Assembly: GCF_026151205.1 (NCBI RefSeq)
Contig: NC_087082.1
Span: 3,004,001 to 3,068,000 of the forward strand
Direction of reading: 5' to 3'
From: Bolinopsis microptera
Taxonomy: Eukaryota > Ctenophora > Tentaculata > Lobata > Bolinopsidae
DNA: 64,000 nt
The notes under the pieces were generated by a model, which was given only the letters and a program-made list of their open reading frames with translations, was not told the origin of the DNA and made no database searches. Of this stretch, positions 13,501-24,813 are shown in pieces; within the stretch, counting starts at the first letter, position 1; each line of letters begins with the position of its first letter. Position numbers and translations under genes: made by a program.

Positions 13501-16500
13501 AGGGATGAGATCACGTCTCGGCCATGACACGGACCGGAGGACGAAGGATCAGGAGCAGGCTGAGTAGTAGTACTCCTGACAACCACCCTCCTAGCATCAC
13601 ATCAGGCTTCATGCTCCGCTTATCTTAATACTGACAGGGCCATCTCTAGCACATACTTGACATATTTGGGTGCGTATTTTTATCTCCCAATACTTTTGTC
13701 CCTTTTTAGAATGCAGGTGAGAATCTGTTGAAAATTAAGGTTGGTTTGATCGCCATCAAGTAAACTCTCGTCTGAAAATTTGGTTACCGAAAATTTGGTT
13801 AAGATTCACTAAATGGGCACGAAATTGGTAATAAATAAGGATTGGTTTACAATTAATCGTAATAAATGAGGATTGGTCTGCAAACTAAACTTTTCAGACG
13901 GAAGGTAGTATAATCAGATGATGAGAGAAGGTTCATCACCCATTGTATTGGGGCTGTGGGATAATTTTTATTTTCTATAACATTTTATCATTCCTATCTA
14001 AACAATCGAATAAGTTTCAAAAATTCCAAGAATTAATTGTCAGGATATATCCTGAAAACATACCGACAAGGATTTTCTTTTGAAAAATTATGATAAGTAC
14101 TTCCTTACACTATTGGCTTATTGGCTATTAGATATATCCTAGCTTATATTTCGTAATTGATTTAGATGATCAAATATTTCCAGAAATGTCGAAGATATGC
14201 TATTTCCGTGAAATATTTCCAGTTTTGATGATGCAACCAGTTATAGACTCTGTTGACATAAAGATCGCGTTTAAAGAAATGTTAAGATGGAATCTTATAT
14301 CAGGAGACGTAAAGAAGAAAGAGTTGAAATGTTTGGCCCACATTAAGTACGAAATTCTCTACTTCGATATTTAAACTGGTAGAAAGAAAGGGTCGGAGTT
14401 TCAGAGTTGAGCTGATTTTGGTTGTAAGGATAGAAATGTCCGTAGATTGGAAGCTGATTATCCAGTCAGTCTGACCTGGACAATGGGTATAGATAGTCAA
14501 TCAAGGAGGGTGGGGGACGGGTTAATATTACTCGTTCCCACACTAGAAGTAGATCATTGCTCTAACACTGAGTAGTTTGTATTGCAGACAATAGAGCGGA
14601 GCACGGAAGTAGTCGGAGTATGTGCTGAAGTTCCGTGTTCAGTGTCCAACCCCCTGTCCAGCCTACCACACCACGTGTTCAGCCTACCACGCCACGTGAC
14701 TGTCTTCATAGTCACGTGGGTGTTTTCCCGCCAATGGAAGCTAGGCCCATGCCGTCTAAACAGCTAGTACACGACCCGTCCGCGTGATTGTACCGCTAAC
14801 TGCTCGCCCAACTGACAAATGTGGGTATTGGCATCGTACCCAATCAGGGGGTATATCGAGACAGCAACCAGTCAGCGGTTAGACGGGATAGAGCTCACAG
14901 CAGTACTGGTATAACTTATTTGGTAATCTGTGGAGCTCTCTTGACGGAGTGGACAATAGGGCTCGACAGATAGAATAACAATAACCTAGCTCAAGAGAAC
15001 AGTTGCACGTGTCAAATAGATAGGGTGTATGAAGGGCTACAGGTGATGTAGAAACCACAGTTTTCCTCTTCATACCAACAACAGGTGATGTTTTATCTAG
15101 ACAAAATCTCCCATCCACACTCCCCACTACCAAACCAAAAGCACACGGGAAATTCTAATATCTGCTGACAAATCAATGGCTATATGAAACTGTAGCCATC
15201 CTGCTGCAGAACCTGGCCGACTTTCCAAATGGTTTATTCATCATAACATGAGTATCAGCAAGTTGCCCTACACTGGTGACATGTCTCTGAAGATTGGGTT
15301 CCAGTAGTAGTAGTAGAGACTAGAGCTAGAAGTTAGGACCTGGAGGTGGTTTAGGAGCACCATTACCTTTAGTCGACTGTCTGGGAGTTGTGGTGCGGAC
15401 AGACGTACAGGAGCCTTCAACCGATATTAGCTCCAACCAATGACCAAATAACTCATTAACGCAACCCTTATTCAATTCTTTTTATTGTTGTATTGAAATT
15501 TAGTTTAATTCAATCGTACTGCTGGGCAGGCTATAATCTAATGCCAACACCAGGAGACTACACCAGCAGAGGGAGTTAGAGAGGGAGAGAGCTCCTTCTC
15601 CCTGGAGTTTAACGACCTGAGTAGCGGTTGTCAGGGGTCGCGTCAAACTCAATAACCCGGCTAGCTCCGTACTCAAGAGGACTCGACACCTGGTCCTCAG
15701 CTCTTTAGTCACCCTCTCTAATGAATTGGTAGGAATACAGTTGGAGTATAGGTAGAGAGAATAGATTGTCTGTCGTCATTAGCCCCGGAATAACGTACTC
15801 TTCCATTCTTTTCTCTCTCTCTTTCGAGAAGGTATCTAGATGGCAGTGGATCATTGTCCAACCTGTTTCTTCGTCCTTAGTCACTACCTTCACCTCTGGA
15901 CTGCAGGCCAGACCTTGAAATCTTGTTACAATCATTGGCCAGTGCTATTGTCCATTGTTGGGTCCTCCGAAAAAATAGGTACTTGTTAACATTTCAGTTC
16001 TATTAGAGTGGCTGCCGGGTACCTACATTACTCCAGAGTACTGATCCCACGTACTTCCGGGTTCATTCCTTATTACATGCCTCAATAGTCATGAACCCAC
16101 AACTCTCATCTTCTAATAGTGCTACAAGTACGAGATTATCGGATATTAAGAGTACAGGGTTGATGGAATGTCGGTTTGAAAAACCAGCTAAAAGACACCT
16201 TCGTCCATCACAACCACATGAAAATCTGGCGACTATGGATCCGCGCTGATTCACAGGATTGGTACTCTTATCCCATTCCGAGAGAAAATTTACTTAAAAA
16301 ATACCATTGACTCTTGAAAGGCTTCTCTTAGAATACGAGTGAACTTTAGTATGAAGAGCACTGACCGAACAAGATATTAGATAAACCATTTAAAATTGGG
16401 TGATTTGTACCGAGATATTGATAAGAGCCAATTCATTAAGAGGCGACAACGTGGTTCATAGCAAGATCATACTCCTCAATTGTTTCCAATACCTTCATGT

Positions 16501-18225
16501 ATCTAGTGCTAATAATAATCCTATTCCCCCGATTTTCTAATTAAATATTCTCCTTGTTTCGATCAAATAAAGACTGTCGGGATCTATGACGGCTGATGAG
16601 GTTATACTCTGAGAATTATCACCTATTTGAGGGTTCTACTAGTACCAACTGGTGCAGAGCTCACTTTCTCAAAAGATGCAAGTTACAGGCCTAGTTTAGT
16701 GGATATATTTTCTTAGGAGTGCTCCTGGAATCAACAAATTTCTGAATAGAACCACTGCAGTATTGCTATGTCTTTTAAGATGGATGGTTAAAATATCTTG
16801 ATTTGAACGCCAATTGTGGGAGAAATTGTGAGAATTGTCAACGGTACGTTTTGATCATCCAATAAAAAGTTTATAATGTGAGGCTTTTAATTGTTTTTGC
16901 CAAAATGGACTATAATAATCTTATCAACAAAATTTCGTCGCCAGAGTGTGCCTCAATAGAATATCTTAAAATATTTTGTATTTTGTTTATCTCTCGGCGG
17001 ATCAAGGACAAGCCTATATTGCGAGACGTTCCAGATCGTGAGACAAAAATATAGTGCACCAAACTCAATTTCACGACAAATCCAAAATTCAAATTAATCG
17101 TTTTCAATAGCAGCAATAGAGCATTCGGTCAATTTTTCGGGGTCTACTTACATAATAAATTGAGTATATCGTTAGGATTTTTACGTTCGTTAGCGATAAT
17201 CTAATCCATTACAGGAAATCCAGTTTGTTGTGATGAAATGAAATTTCAACTGGTTCTACAATTTCAAATGTGAGGTAATTTCGAACTATTACTTGACGAC
17301 AAATTAATCTCTTACTCTTAGTCTTATTTCGTTATTGAGTATATTGAGTGCTTTGTAGTCGGTGAATTTTATTGTATCTTATAATTTTGACCGATTCCAG
17401 ACAACAATAGAATTAAATTAATTGTTTAAACCCACCCACCATAATAGCATTTAGAATGAAATGCCGAGTCCTTTCAGAATGATTACAGAAATTTGTCCTA
17501 TAGACATAAGAAGCCTCAGATCATATGTTTTGTGAATGACGAAAATATTCTTCACCCACCACATACTGCTAAATGTATCTTCAAAAGTTTCCACCACGGA
17601 TTGCTACTTAACAAAACAAAAGAACATAACATAAGTACAAAGAAATGATAGCGACAAATGGAATTTAAATTAGGATGAACTTGATTAAGATGCCCACGTA
17701 CCAGATTTTTGGCTGGAATGCATCATGGTTGGCTTGTCGTTGTACTTGTTGTACATCTTCGATTGGTTAATAAGCCCATGATTTGGCACAGGCATCGTGA
17801 TTCCAACATTCTTCTTATAGCCATTCTGAAATTTCATATTCATTTTAAATAAAGTGTTTTCAAAAAAATGAAGAAAGAAGAATTAAAATAATACTATAAT
17901 ATTGAAATCTAAACGGCAGCCAAATGCAAAATGTCCAAAAAAACTTCGATCCGGCAATCATAAAATGTATATGCACGATTCTATTATCTATAAGCTATAA
18001 CAGGAGATATAATTATAACAGCAGACCAACCTTGTAGGAGTCCGAAGAGAAAGACAAGTCAAAAGCGCTATACGGAGCGTGAGTGGCGTGAGAATACAAA
18101 TTCCTTTGGTAGTTCGATCTCTGGTCTTTCTCTTTCTTCTTGTGAGGAGCTTTCAGAATTTCATCAATGGAGAATCCGCCCATGACCATATTGAAATATT
18201 GAAGTAGAGTTTGTCGAGGTTTCAA
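7520..18225 (-). CDS. Homeobox transcription factor with N-terminal eh1 motif (ANTP/NK-like or PRD-like)
   Basis: Five exons join in consistent phase to a 261-residue protein: 18225-18031, 17825-17702, 8983-8877, 8104-7943 and 7717-7520. The start is the first ATG of exon 1, and residues 18-24 are FSIDEIL, an engrailed-homology-1 motif that recruits Groucho/TLE corepressors. The homeodomain spans about residues 153-212 and is split by intron 4 just before VKNWFQNKRNKEK. It has F8, W48, F49, Q50, N51 and R53, so it should bind TAAT-type sites. The basic arm is KPRKTQTVF, and there is no three-residue loop extension. A short histidine/glycine-rich tail follows. Exon 3 was recognised only by its acceptor (TTTCTCCTCAG), donor and phase fit; omitting it breaks the frame. 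The orthology group is unclear: eh1 plus Q50 suits NK-like ANTP factors, but the helix sequence is divergent. Confidence 0.85.
8285..8872. repeat. 22-bp minisatellite in homeobox intron 3
   Basis: About 590 bp of a 22-bp tandem unit, roughly GTGGTGAAAGTGGTAAGTAG plus AA, with few variants. A 209-residue minus-strand open frame across it is only the repeat read as protein (period 22 residues = 66 bp). The array ends within about 5 bases of the splice donor of homeobox exon 3. On the + strand each unit contains a GTAAGT donor-like hexamer. Confidence 0.95.
8984..17701 (-). other. Homeobox intron 2 (8.7 kb) with E-box cluster
   Basis: This long intron has no recognisable exon or transposase. 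Most of it looks unique rather than repetitive. It contains ten CACGTG E-boxes, at 10153, 10168, 10512, 10552, 12399, 12757, 14672, 14693, 14713 and 15006. Two more (18367 and 18491) lie upstream of the start codon. Their crowding suggests cis-regulatory DNA. Short open frames here lack codon structure or homology that I recognise. Confidence 0.5.
10153..15011. promoter_or_regulatory. Candidate CACGTG (E-box) enhancer cluster
   Basis: Ten palindromic CACGTG sites fall in 4.9 kb of intron 2. Two are 15 bp apart at 10153, two are 40 bp apart at 10512 and three occur within 47 bp at 14672. At this base composition about one site per 8 kb is expected. CACGTG is the core site of bHLH/bHLH-ZIP factors such as USF, MITF, Myc/Max and CLOCK. 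Function is inferred only from density. Confidence 0.4.
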
Positions 18226-19915
18226 TCAAACGAATGGCAAATGCTCAAGTCAGAAATAAGTTTCTCAGTAGGCCCCGTGAGTTGTATACTCGCGGGGATG
18301 AGATGTTACCAAAACCGCGTGATCTGATTGGCGGAGAGCTCCACCAATGAGGTGCGAGAAGGGAGACACGTGACAGGTGCGACACGAGTTCATTAGTGGG
18401 GCAGGGTATCGTAGTGCAGCGGACTTGACATGTTGCGTCTCCAGACCGTCTACGATTCACGGCCGGACCGTCCGAACTCTACTGTGCGGTCACGTGCCTG
18501 GAAAAAAGAGCTGTTAACCTAATAGAAGTGTGGTTTATAGCCTGAATAAGGCATTCTTGGAGCATTGGCGGAATCAGTATAGATATTGTCTCGAATCAAA
18601 ACATTCGTCCTGATCGCAGCGTATAGCGACACAGTTTAACGATCCCCAAATTGATAGATTAGTCTCGCTTTAAGAAAATCATGTGTCATGGTCCGTGTTC
18701 TTGTGAACGATAAGATAAGTAAAGTTAAGATTACAAATTCTGAGCAGTGAATCCGAATACAATGCTCAAGTACTCATCATTTCAGATCAAGGTTGAGAGA
18801 TGTTTTCGAGCTGCTCGACATTTTTAGTTTCCTGTACCAATCTTGTCGTGGTACTGGCAAGATGATAAAATGGTAGATTATAAATATTATGTTTTAATGG
18901 ACCGGATGTAAAAGTTCTTGGCGTACTTTAGATACAATTCCGTTATTGGTATGAAACGTTGGATTTGTTACTGATATATCATTAACAAATACAACATCCA
19001 ATTAAATGTAAGAATACAAGAAAAACAAATATACTGTAAAACAATTGTAGAAAACCAATGAATTTCAAGTCTTAATTCGATGGTTAACGTAATTATCTGT
19101 TCTTCAATAAACTGTAGGGAACCAACAAAAATTGGTTCCTTGCCTACCAGTAGAAATAGGGTTTACGGACAATCCTTAAAATCAACCGGTTTTCGGTAAA
19201 TTTGTGAGCTGATAAAAACCCAAGGCGGCAAATTCTTAAAACCTCCGGGGTGATTTCCAATTTTAATATTATTTCAATCAAAAATCAATTGACACTGTTG
19301 CAAGGTCCGCATTATACCTACTGCTCTCCAAGTCGGCTCACATTGCACTCAATCATTTAAATCACTTCGAATCGCCCTAAAATTAGCAGCTTTTTGAGGA
19401 ATGTTCGAGATTGATATTAAGATTGAGGAGCTGGTTACCTTGAATGTATGGTAGTTCTGAAAACCTGCATCATGTGATATTGACTACTGAGTACTGACCA
19501 ACACAAGATATTTACGTCGCGTCAAATGGTATCGTTTACTCAGCGGTTGTTGCCATAGTAACCTGAAGAAAAGGATCACGCCCGCCCTGTTTCGTGTTAT
19601 CATGGTCCTGGTATTCGAGTATTCGAGGAGTTCACAACGTGAAAATTGCCGTATATGATGGTGGTATCCAGCTTAAGACACAATGTTAACAAATCCTCAG
19701 AAACAGTGGCCTTAGAACAAAGAATGAGAGACTCCAGTAAACGCTGTGATGGTATTACTCAGTCACTTTTCAATAGCCTACTTAGTACTTGTTGGCGGAG
19801 AAGTAGACATATTGATGATTATATCCCTTAATCAGCACACCAGTCAATGGTAAAATAATTGTCAGGCTCATAATTTAAAGTTATAACCCTTTCTTATCGT
19901 CCTGAAACAAAGAGT
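18226..19915. other. Homeobox 5' flank, noncoding
   Basis: This stretch contains the presumed promoter side of the homeobox gene, with CACGTG at 18367 and 18491. I see no supported exon and no recognisable repeat. Confidence 0.4.
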
Positions 19916-20116
19916 CTAGCTTGCCTTCTCCATGTCAGTCTCTTTTTCAATATCCAAGCACTTCTCGATGACTGAACACTGTTCGATCATGAAATAGTGT
20001 CTGAACTGAAACGCTACCCCCACAAGAACAGACCACCCTCCAACAGCTATAAAACATCTGGAGACGGTCATGTTACCCGTAGCGTAGGAGAAGATTAGTC
20101 CCAGACAGGATACCAT
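19916..20116 (-). CDS. Possible small two-TM protein exon
   Basis: This 66-residue frame starts MVSCLGLIFSYATGN. It has two hydrophobic stretches separated by a short polar loop and an acidic tail ending EKETDMEKAS. It can extend upstream to an acceptor TTTTGACAG at about 20133 (VPHPSG...). It could be the last exon of a gene whose first exon lies at 20794-20586. The phases of those two exons do not match directly, so a small exon would be needed between them. I do not recognise the family. Confidence 0.3.
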   Translation of the reverse strand: MVSCLGLIFSYATGNMTVSRCFIAVGGWSVLVGVAFQFRHYFMIEQCSVIEKCLDIEKETDMEKAS

Positions 20117-20585
20117 GACTCCTGAAGGGTGAGGGACCTGTCAAAACTGCGACATTTTAATCTGGAAGTTTGAAATTCCGGGATCCGACTAACTGGAATG
20201 CGGAATAGAAACGTAACGGGTAGAAATGTTGAATGGGTCTGGCTAGGGACATCACCGGAATTTCAATACAAATAAAAAGATTATGGAGTGTACGTGTGGG
20301 TCGTTACGTTACCTGCAGTGATGAAAACAAGCAGGGGGTAATATCTCTTTCTTCTAAATGCAACACTTTCTGAAATTATTACAATATTTCCATTTCAATA
20401 TTTCTGTATTAACAATATTTGTATTCCAATTTGATAGGCAACTGTCGCTTATACTAGTATAGATGAATATAAGATTTGCCGTACGAAATAAATAACTTAT
20501 GGTCTAATCCTTTTTTATCTATCATCTAATTAGTTTTCTTTTATTATGTAATTGTAAGTACTAAAGATGGATAATTGAAACAAAC

Positions 20586-20794
20586 GTACCTTTATCAGAG
20601 TTTAACTTCAACAAAACACAGCTGGATGTAACTGTGCCGTCGGCAGGATTGCCGTTTGATTGCAGTTCAGATAGCTTACTTTCTGTTTCATCTGTTTCTT
20701 CGTGTCTGTTTGTAGGGTTGGGGGTCAGCTTGAGGGATGAAGCACAACTCTCACTGTTACACCGAGAGCCGACTCTCTCATATTTGTTCGCCAT
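20586..20794 (-). CDS. Possible first exon of an unknown gene
   Basis: A minus-strand frame starts MANKYERVGSRCNSESC, is rich in S, N, E and T, and ends at a good donor (AAAG|GTACGT) in phase 1. It may be the cytosolic N-terminal segment of the small membrane protein read at 20116-19916. The linking exon is not identified, and no homology is recognised. Confidence 0.3.
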
Positions 20795-22187
20795 GTTAGA
20801 TACCTGTGACTGAGAGGGTAACTCTTATTAGATTACAGAACAATCATATAACCTGACAATCAATAATCGGCAACTTTTCTCCACCTTTCCATTTAGTCAC
20901 ATAACTAATTCAATGACCAATATCAACTTAAAATGACACAATTTTTCAGACGACATTTGCATATGTCCGAATATTCTTCCTGGTATAATATAACATTTCT
21001 TCAGAACTGAAGATATCGACAACAATGGTTCTGCTCGCTCTCTTTAAGATCAACAAAATACAACAAAACAAAACAACTGACGCAATATACTGATACTGCT
21101 GATCTGCGTACCATACAGTTCAGATCTTTCTCTTGACATATAGACATTAGGCCATAGGCCATAGTACAATGTGTAAATTCAGTTTATGTAGATTCGTTGT
21201 AAATGCGATTAACATGAAATTACCATTGTGGCTTTAACAAAGGCTTAAATGAGAATACTGACAATTGGTTTGATTAACACAGTCGGCAGACTTATCTTAA
21301 TTCGACATATAGAACTGTCTATAACAAAACCATGCACGCTTTTTTTCGACTGCGCCCATGGTGCAACTCACATTATAAAATATCTCAGTCTCTCATGATT
21401 GACATAAATACAAAAGTATGTGCAAGGTGTATGTTTGTATAAGAGCTGTGAACATACTTAGGGCTTAGTTTTTGAGAAATAGTTTAAGAACTGACTTTAG
21501 CATGTGAGCAGCACATAAACTTATTACATCTTCTATAATATAACGATCGCTTTTTTCAAACATGGGGGACGAAATACCAACTACAAACTAGCATTAAAGT
21601 GATTGAATCGAGTGGCCACAAAACAGTATTTTCCACAGTAAAAAACCATGAAAAGTCTTTCACAAATCTGAAATTGTGTTCCCATTTTCTTTCTTAAGAA
21701 AAATCTGCGATTTTTTATTCAGTCAAATATTGCATAATGCAAACACAGTTTCCCGGGGGAAATTTGTAGACGTTTTTGGGAACTAAAATTGGGTTGAATG
21801 CGTACTACTATAAGTATAATTATCCGTGAAAATCTATTGGCCCGGCAGCACATCCATTTAAATAACATTTGTTTATGGAATACCTTGGGCAGCAACATTT
21901 TCCTCGTGAAACCAAGCTGTCTTTGACAATTTAACAGGAGTACTATTACTAAAAGTAAAACATTTATACACATAATCAAAACACTTTTCATACTATTACT
22001 AATGTGTACTAACAAATAAGTTTAGCAAGCAGAGAGTCTAATAATGACAAGAAGTCAAGAAGTCGTGCTGACTTGGTCACCAGGCTTTTTGTTGGATTGA
22101 TATAGGCCAAAAAGCAAGTTTATAATCTTTTCTTGTAACTACTATTCATTGAATCTAATCAAATTAGCATTCAAAACAATCTATGCA

Positions 22188-22412
22188 CAGCTTAAAACCC
22201 CGATTTACCGCGCCCCGATTCACCGCATACCCCTATAATATCGGGAAATGGCCGCGGTATATCAGGCCGATATACCGCGGCCATTTCCTTTCCCCCAAAT
22301 AGGGCTAAACATACATAATTTAAAACAAACAAACCCCCCATTTACCTCGGACCCCGATTTACCCTGGATGTTTCCTTTCCACCAAACTCCGCGGTAAATC
22401 GGGGTTTTACTG
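22188..22412. mobile_element. pogo/Tigger-like MITE
   Basis: The right end read outward-in is CAGTAAAACCCCGATTTACC, preceded by TA. The left end is CAGCTTAAAACCCCGATTTA. Such CAG...ACCCCG termini next to TA are typical of pogo/Tigger elements. The left TA is not preserved. The centre carries a perfect 20-bp inverted repeat (22244-22263 and 22269-22288) around a 5-base loop. There is no transposase. A related single end occurs at 57123. Confidence 0.65.
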
Positions 22413-22557
22413 TATATTATAAAATGAACAAAATATAGATTCATAAAAGATGTCTCAAACAATATGGAAATGATTGTCTTTTATTTCTATAATTGTAATA
22501 TAAGTAACAATTACCTACGCTCTTACGTTATTAACAGAAAAATCGACAAAATAGAAC

Positions 22558-22846
22558 CAGTGGCGTAACGAAAGGCCCTGCTGACCCCGCTGTGCAGGGG
22601 GGCGCCGTCTTAGGGGGGCGCCAAATCGTCGTTTGAATGTGGGACAATTTCGAAAACTTAACTAAAGTACTAGCAAAACTGCGCGTTTTGCTCTAGATAC
22701 ACACTTTTTTAGAGATTTTACCGGCGTATTCTTTAAAGTCACCTAATTTGTTCAATTTTAGGGAGGGGCACCAAAAGGGGAGGGGGCGCCAACAGGGGGG
22801 CGCTTTTTTCGGCAGGGGGGCGCCAACAGGCATCGTTACGCCACTG
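22558..22846. mobile_element. hAT-like MITE, copy 2 with perfect TSD
   Basis: A 289-bp element with termini CAGTGGCGTAACGA and TCGTTACGCCACTG. It is flanked by perfect 8-bp target duplications AATAGAAC at 22550-22557 and 22847-22854. It shares its interior with copy 1 at 2445-2720. The perfect duplication suggests it is the younger copy. Confidence 0.92.
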
Positions 22847-23535
22847 AATAGAACATAGAAACGTTCGGAAAATCTGTGATCGAGAATAATCAGAAAACAA
22901 TATATAAGATTTAGATTTAAGAGCCACAGCTACCTTTACAAAACATGAGCATTAAGCAAGCGAAACAGGTCGCATTTCATTTTTCTCAACTTCGTATTGT
23001 TCCGACATAATGCCAATGGACAATAATAATATTTCCCTAGATTGAATGGACTCAGTACCAGTGTTATTTTGAAACTTGTTTCTCAAGAAAATGAATTCTT
23101 CACTTCTAGTGTGATAGGCAAGGAATGCCGACAGTATATAATGTTAGTAACAAAATTGCAAAGAAATAAAAGCGGTGCATACTCATTGTTATATAATAGA
23201 TACGTGGATTACGATTGATTAAGAATTGATGAAGGTATTTTTTACAAAAAACACTGATTGTTACTAATCATAGTTAAGTGGGCATCTTGATGAGAAAGAT
23301 TAGGTTGGCGAACTTAATGAAGCAAAGTTTAATGAACTCGTGGGTAATCGCATTAGCATTAGTAAGATAAATAAATAATAATAACTGCCTCAATGCCTCA
23401 TGACTAGAACATAATGTGTCGACTTAAACCAGACGCCAGATAATAGTATGTATAATGTATGTAGGAAATTATGATACAAGTACAATACGGCAACATGACC
23501 AAGTAGACGTATATATGACGGTGAAATTTATTGTT

Positions 23536-23584
23536 TGAGCCAGACACTTTTCATCAGCCATGGCTTTAGAAAGTGTCTGGCTCA
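23536..23584. repeat. 15-bp perfect inverted repeat
   Basis: TGAGCCAGACACTTT (23536-23550) and its exact reverse complement (23570-23584) surround a 19-base loop. It would form a hairpin in RNA or cruciform DNA. The stem is shorter than usual for an animal pre-miRNA. Function is unknown. Confidence 0.6.
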
Positions 23585-24785
23585 TAGCAGCGCAATACAA
23601 AACAATTCGGCGCAGTCAATAATTGTAATTTTTAATTGTAACATAAGGTTTCTCACGCCGTCAATAGTAAGATAATATCGGCGGATAATAGTTACTCCCG
23701 AACAAAAAAACAAGAAGTTTGCCGGCACACTTGAAGATGGGAACAATGGAAACAATATAGAATAATCGCTTTATACTTACCGTCAACTTGCGCCGGGTTA
23801 TGTTAACAATTTGTGTCGACCGACGTAATTAGCAGGCAGATAGAAACATTCCTTTTGCTCATAATTACCGGATATGATGACAAGTTTTCTACGACATAGA
23901 TCGAAACCAATGTATGACAACTTGCTAATATGTGATCAACTCGCTGCTTCTACAGGAAAATGATTCGCAATTATTTCCCGATGTTGCAATTAGAGCGGGG
24001 GTTGAAATACACGTGAATTACGTACTGTTAACTTATAACGTATGCCGTGTTTACATTTTACAACAGCTGATACCCAACCTAGTGTAGACATGAGCGGACA
24101 TGTTGACCAGTACAAGTGGAATCCTGGTAGTTGGTAAATGGTAGTGCCAGTGGAGCAGTTAGGCTAATTTATTTACTTCAGTCTAGAGTTGAGATCAAGC
24201 TTTAGTGATAGTTCCTACATATCATGTAGAATGAAAAATGATTAATGACTGTCCGACTGAAACAGAGGCCAAAAGTAAAATGCAACATTGCACTCATTAT
24301 CCTTGTACAGAGTACCGACCACGTCTCTTGTGACTTATATATGAGGCAAGAGAAACACCATCTTAGGACGCGAGGATAGTTAGGACTTAAAAGTAAAACG
24401 AACTGTGAAATGCTGTAAAGATTACTAGACCGCATTAAATTAATAGGCGACACCAGCGCCTTCAGAATGAACGAGAAACCCCTGGGGATTGTCTGGGATG
24501 AGCCATGAATAAAATATTGCAGTATACTCATATTGAAGATAGTCGCAGTCATGAGTCAATATTGTATTGGTAATTTTAGAGATCACGTACTAATCTACTA
24601 CTACTACTTTCTTTGTCTCATCAGTTCTGAATTCTGATGATTTTCCGTTTATCAAAGCTTTCTTTGGGAACAGAACTTTGAAAACCTCAATCGTGTCTTG
24701 TGCCATCCTCAGTGACTTTGTATGATGGTCATTCAAAAAAATTCAGTCGAAACAGTGAAATTTGGGTCGCGGAAAGCTGAAATTC

Positions 24786-24813
24786 GAATATGTCCTACCG
24801 GCAGGACATATTC
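24786..24813. repeat. 28-bp near-perfect palindrome
   Basis: GAATATGTCCTACCGGCAGG followed by ACATATTC reads the same on both strands except for one position pair. No gene is adjacent. Function is unknown. Confidence 0.7.

Noticed and set aside
24202..24552. 116-residue minus-strand open frame
   Set aside because: No splice context, no recognisable domain, composition like surrounding AT-rich DNA.
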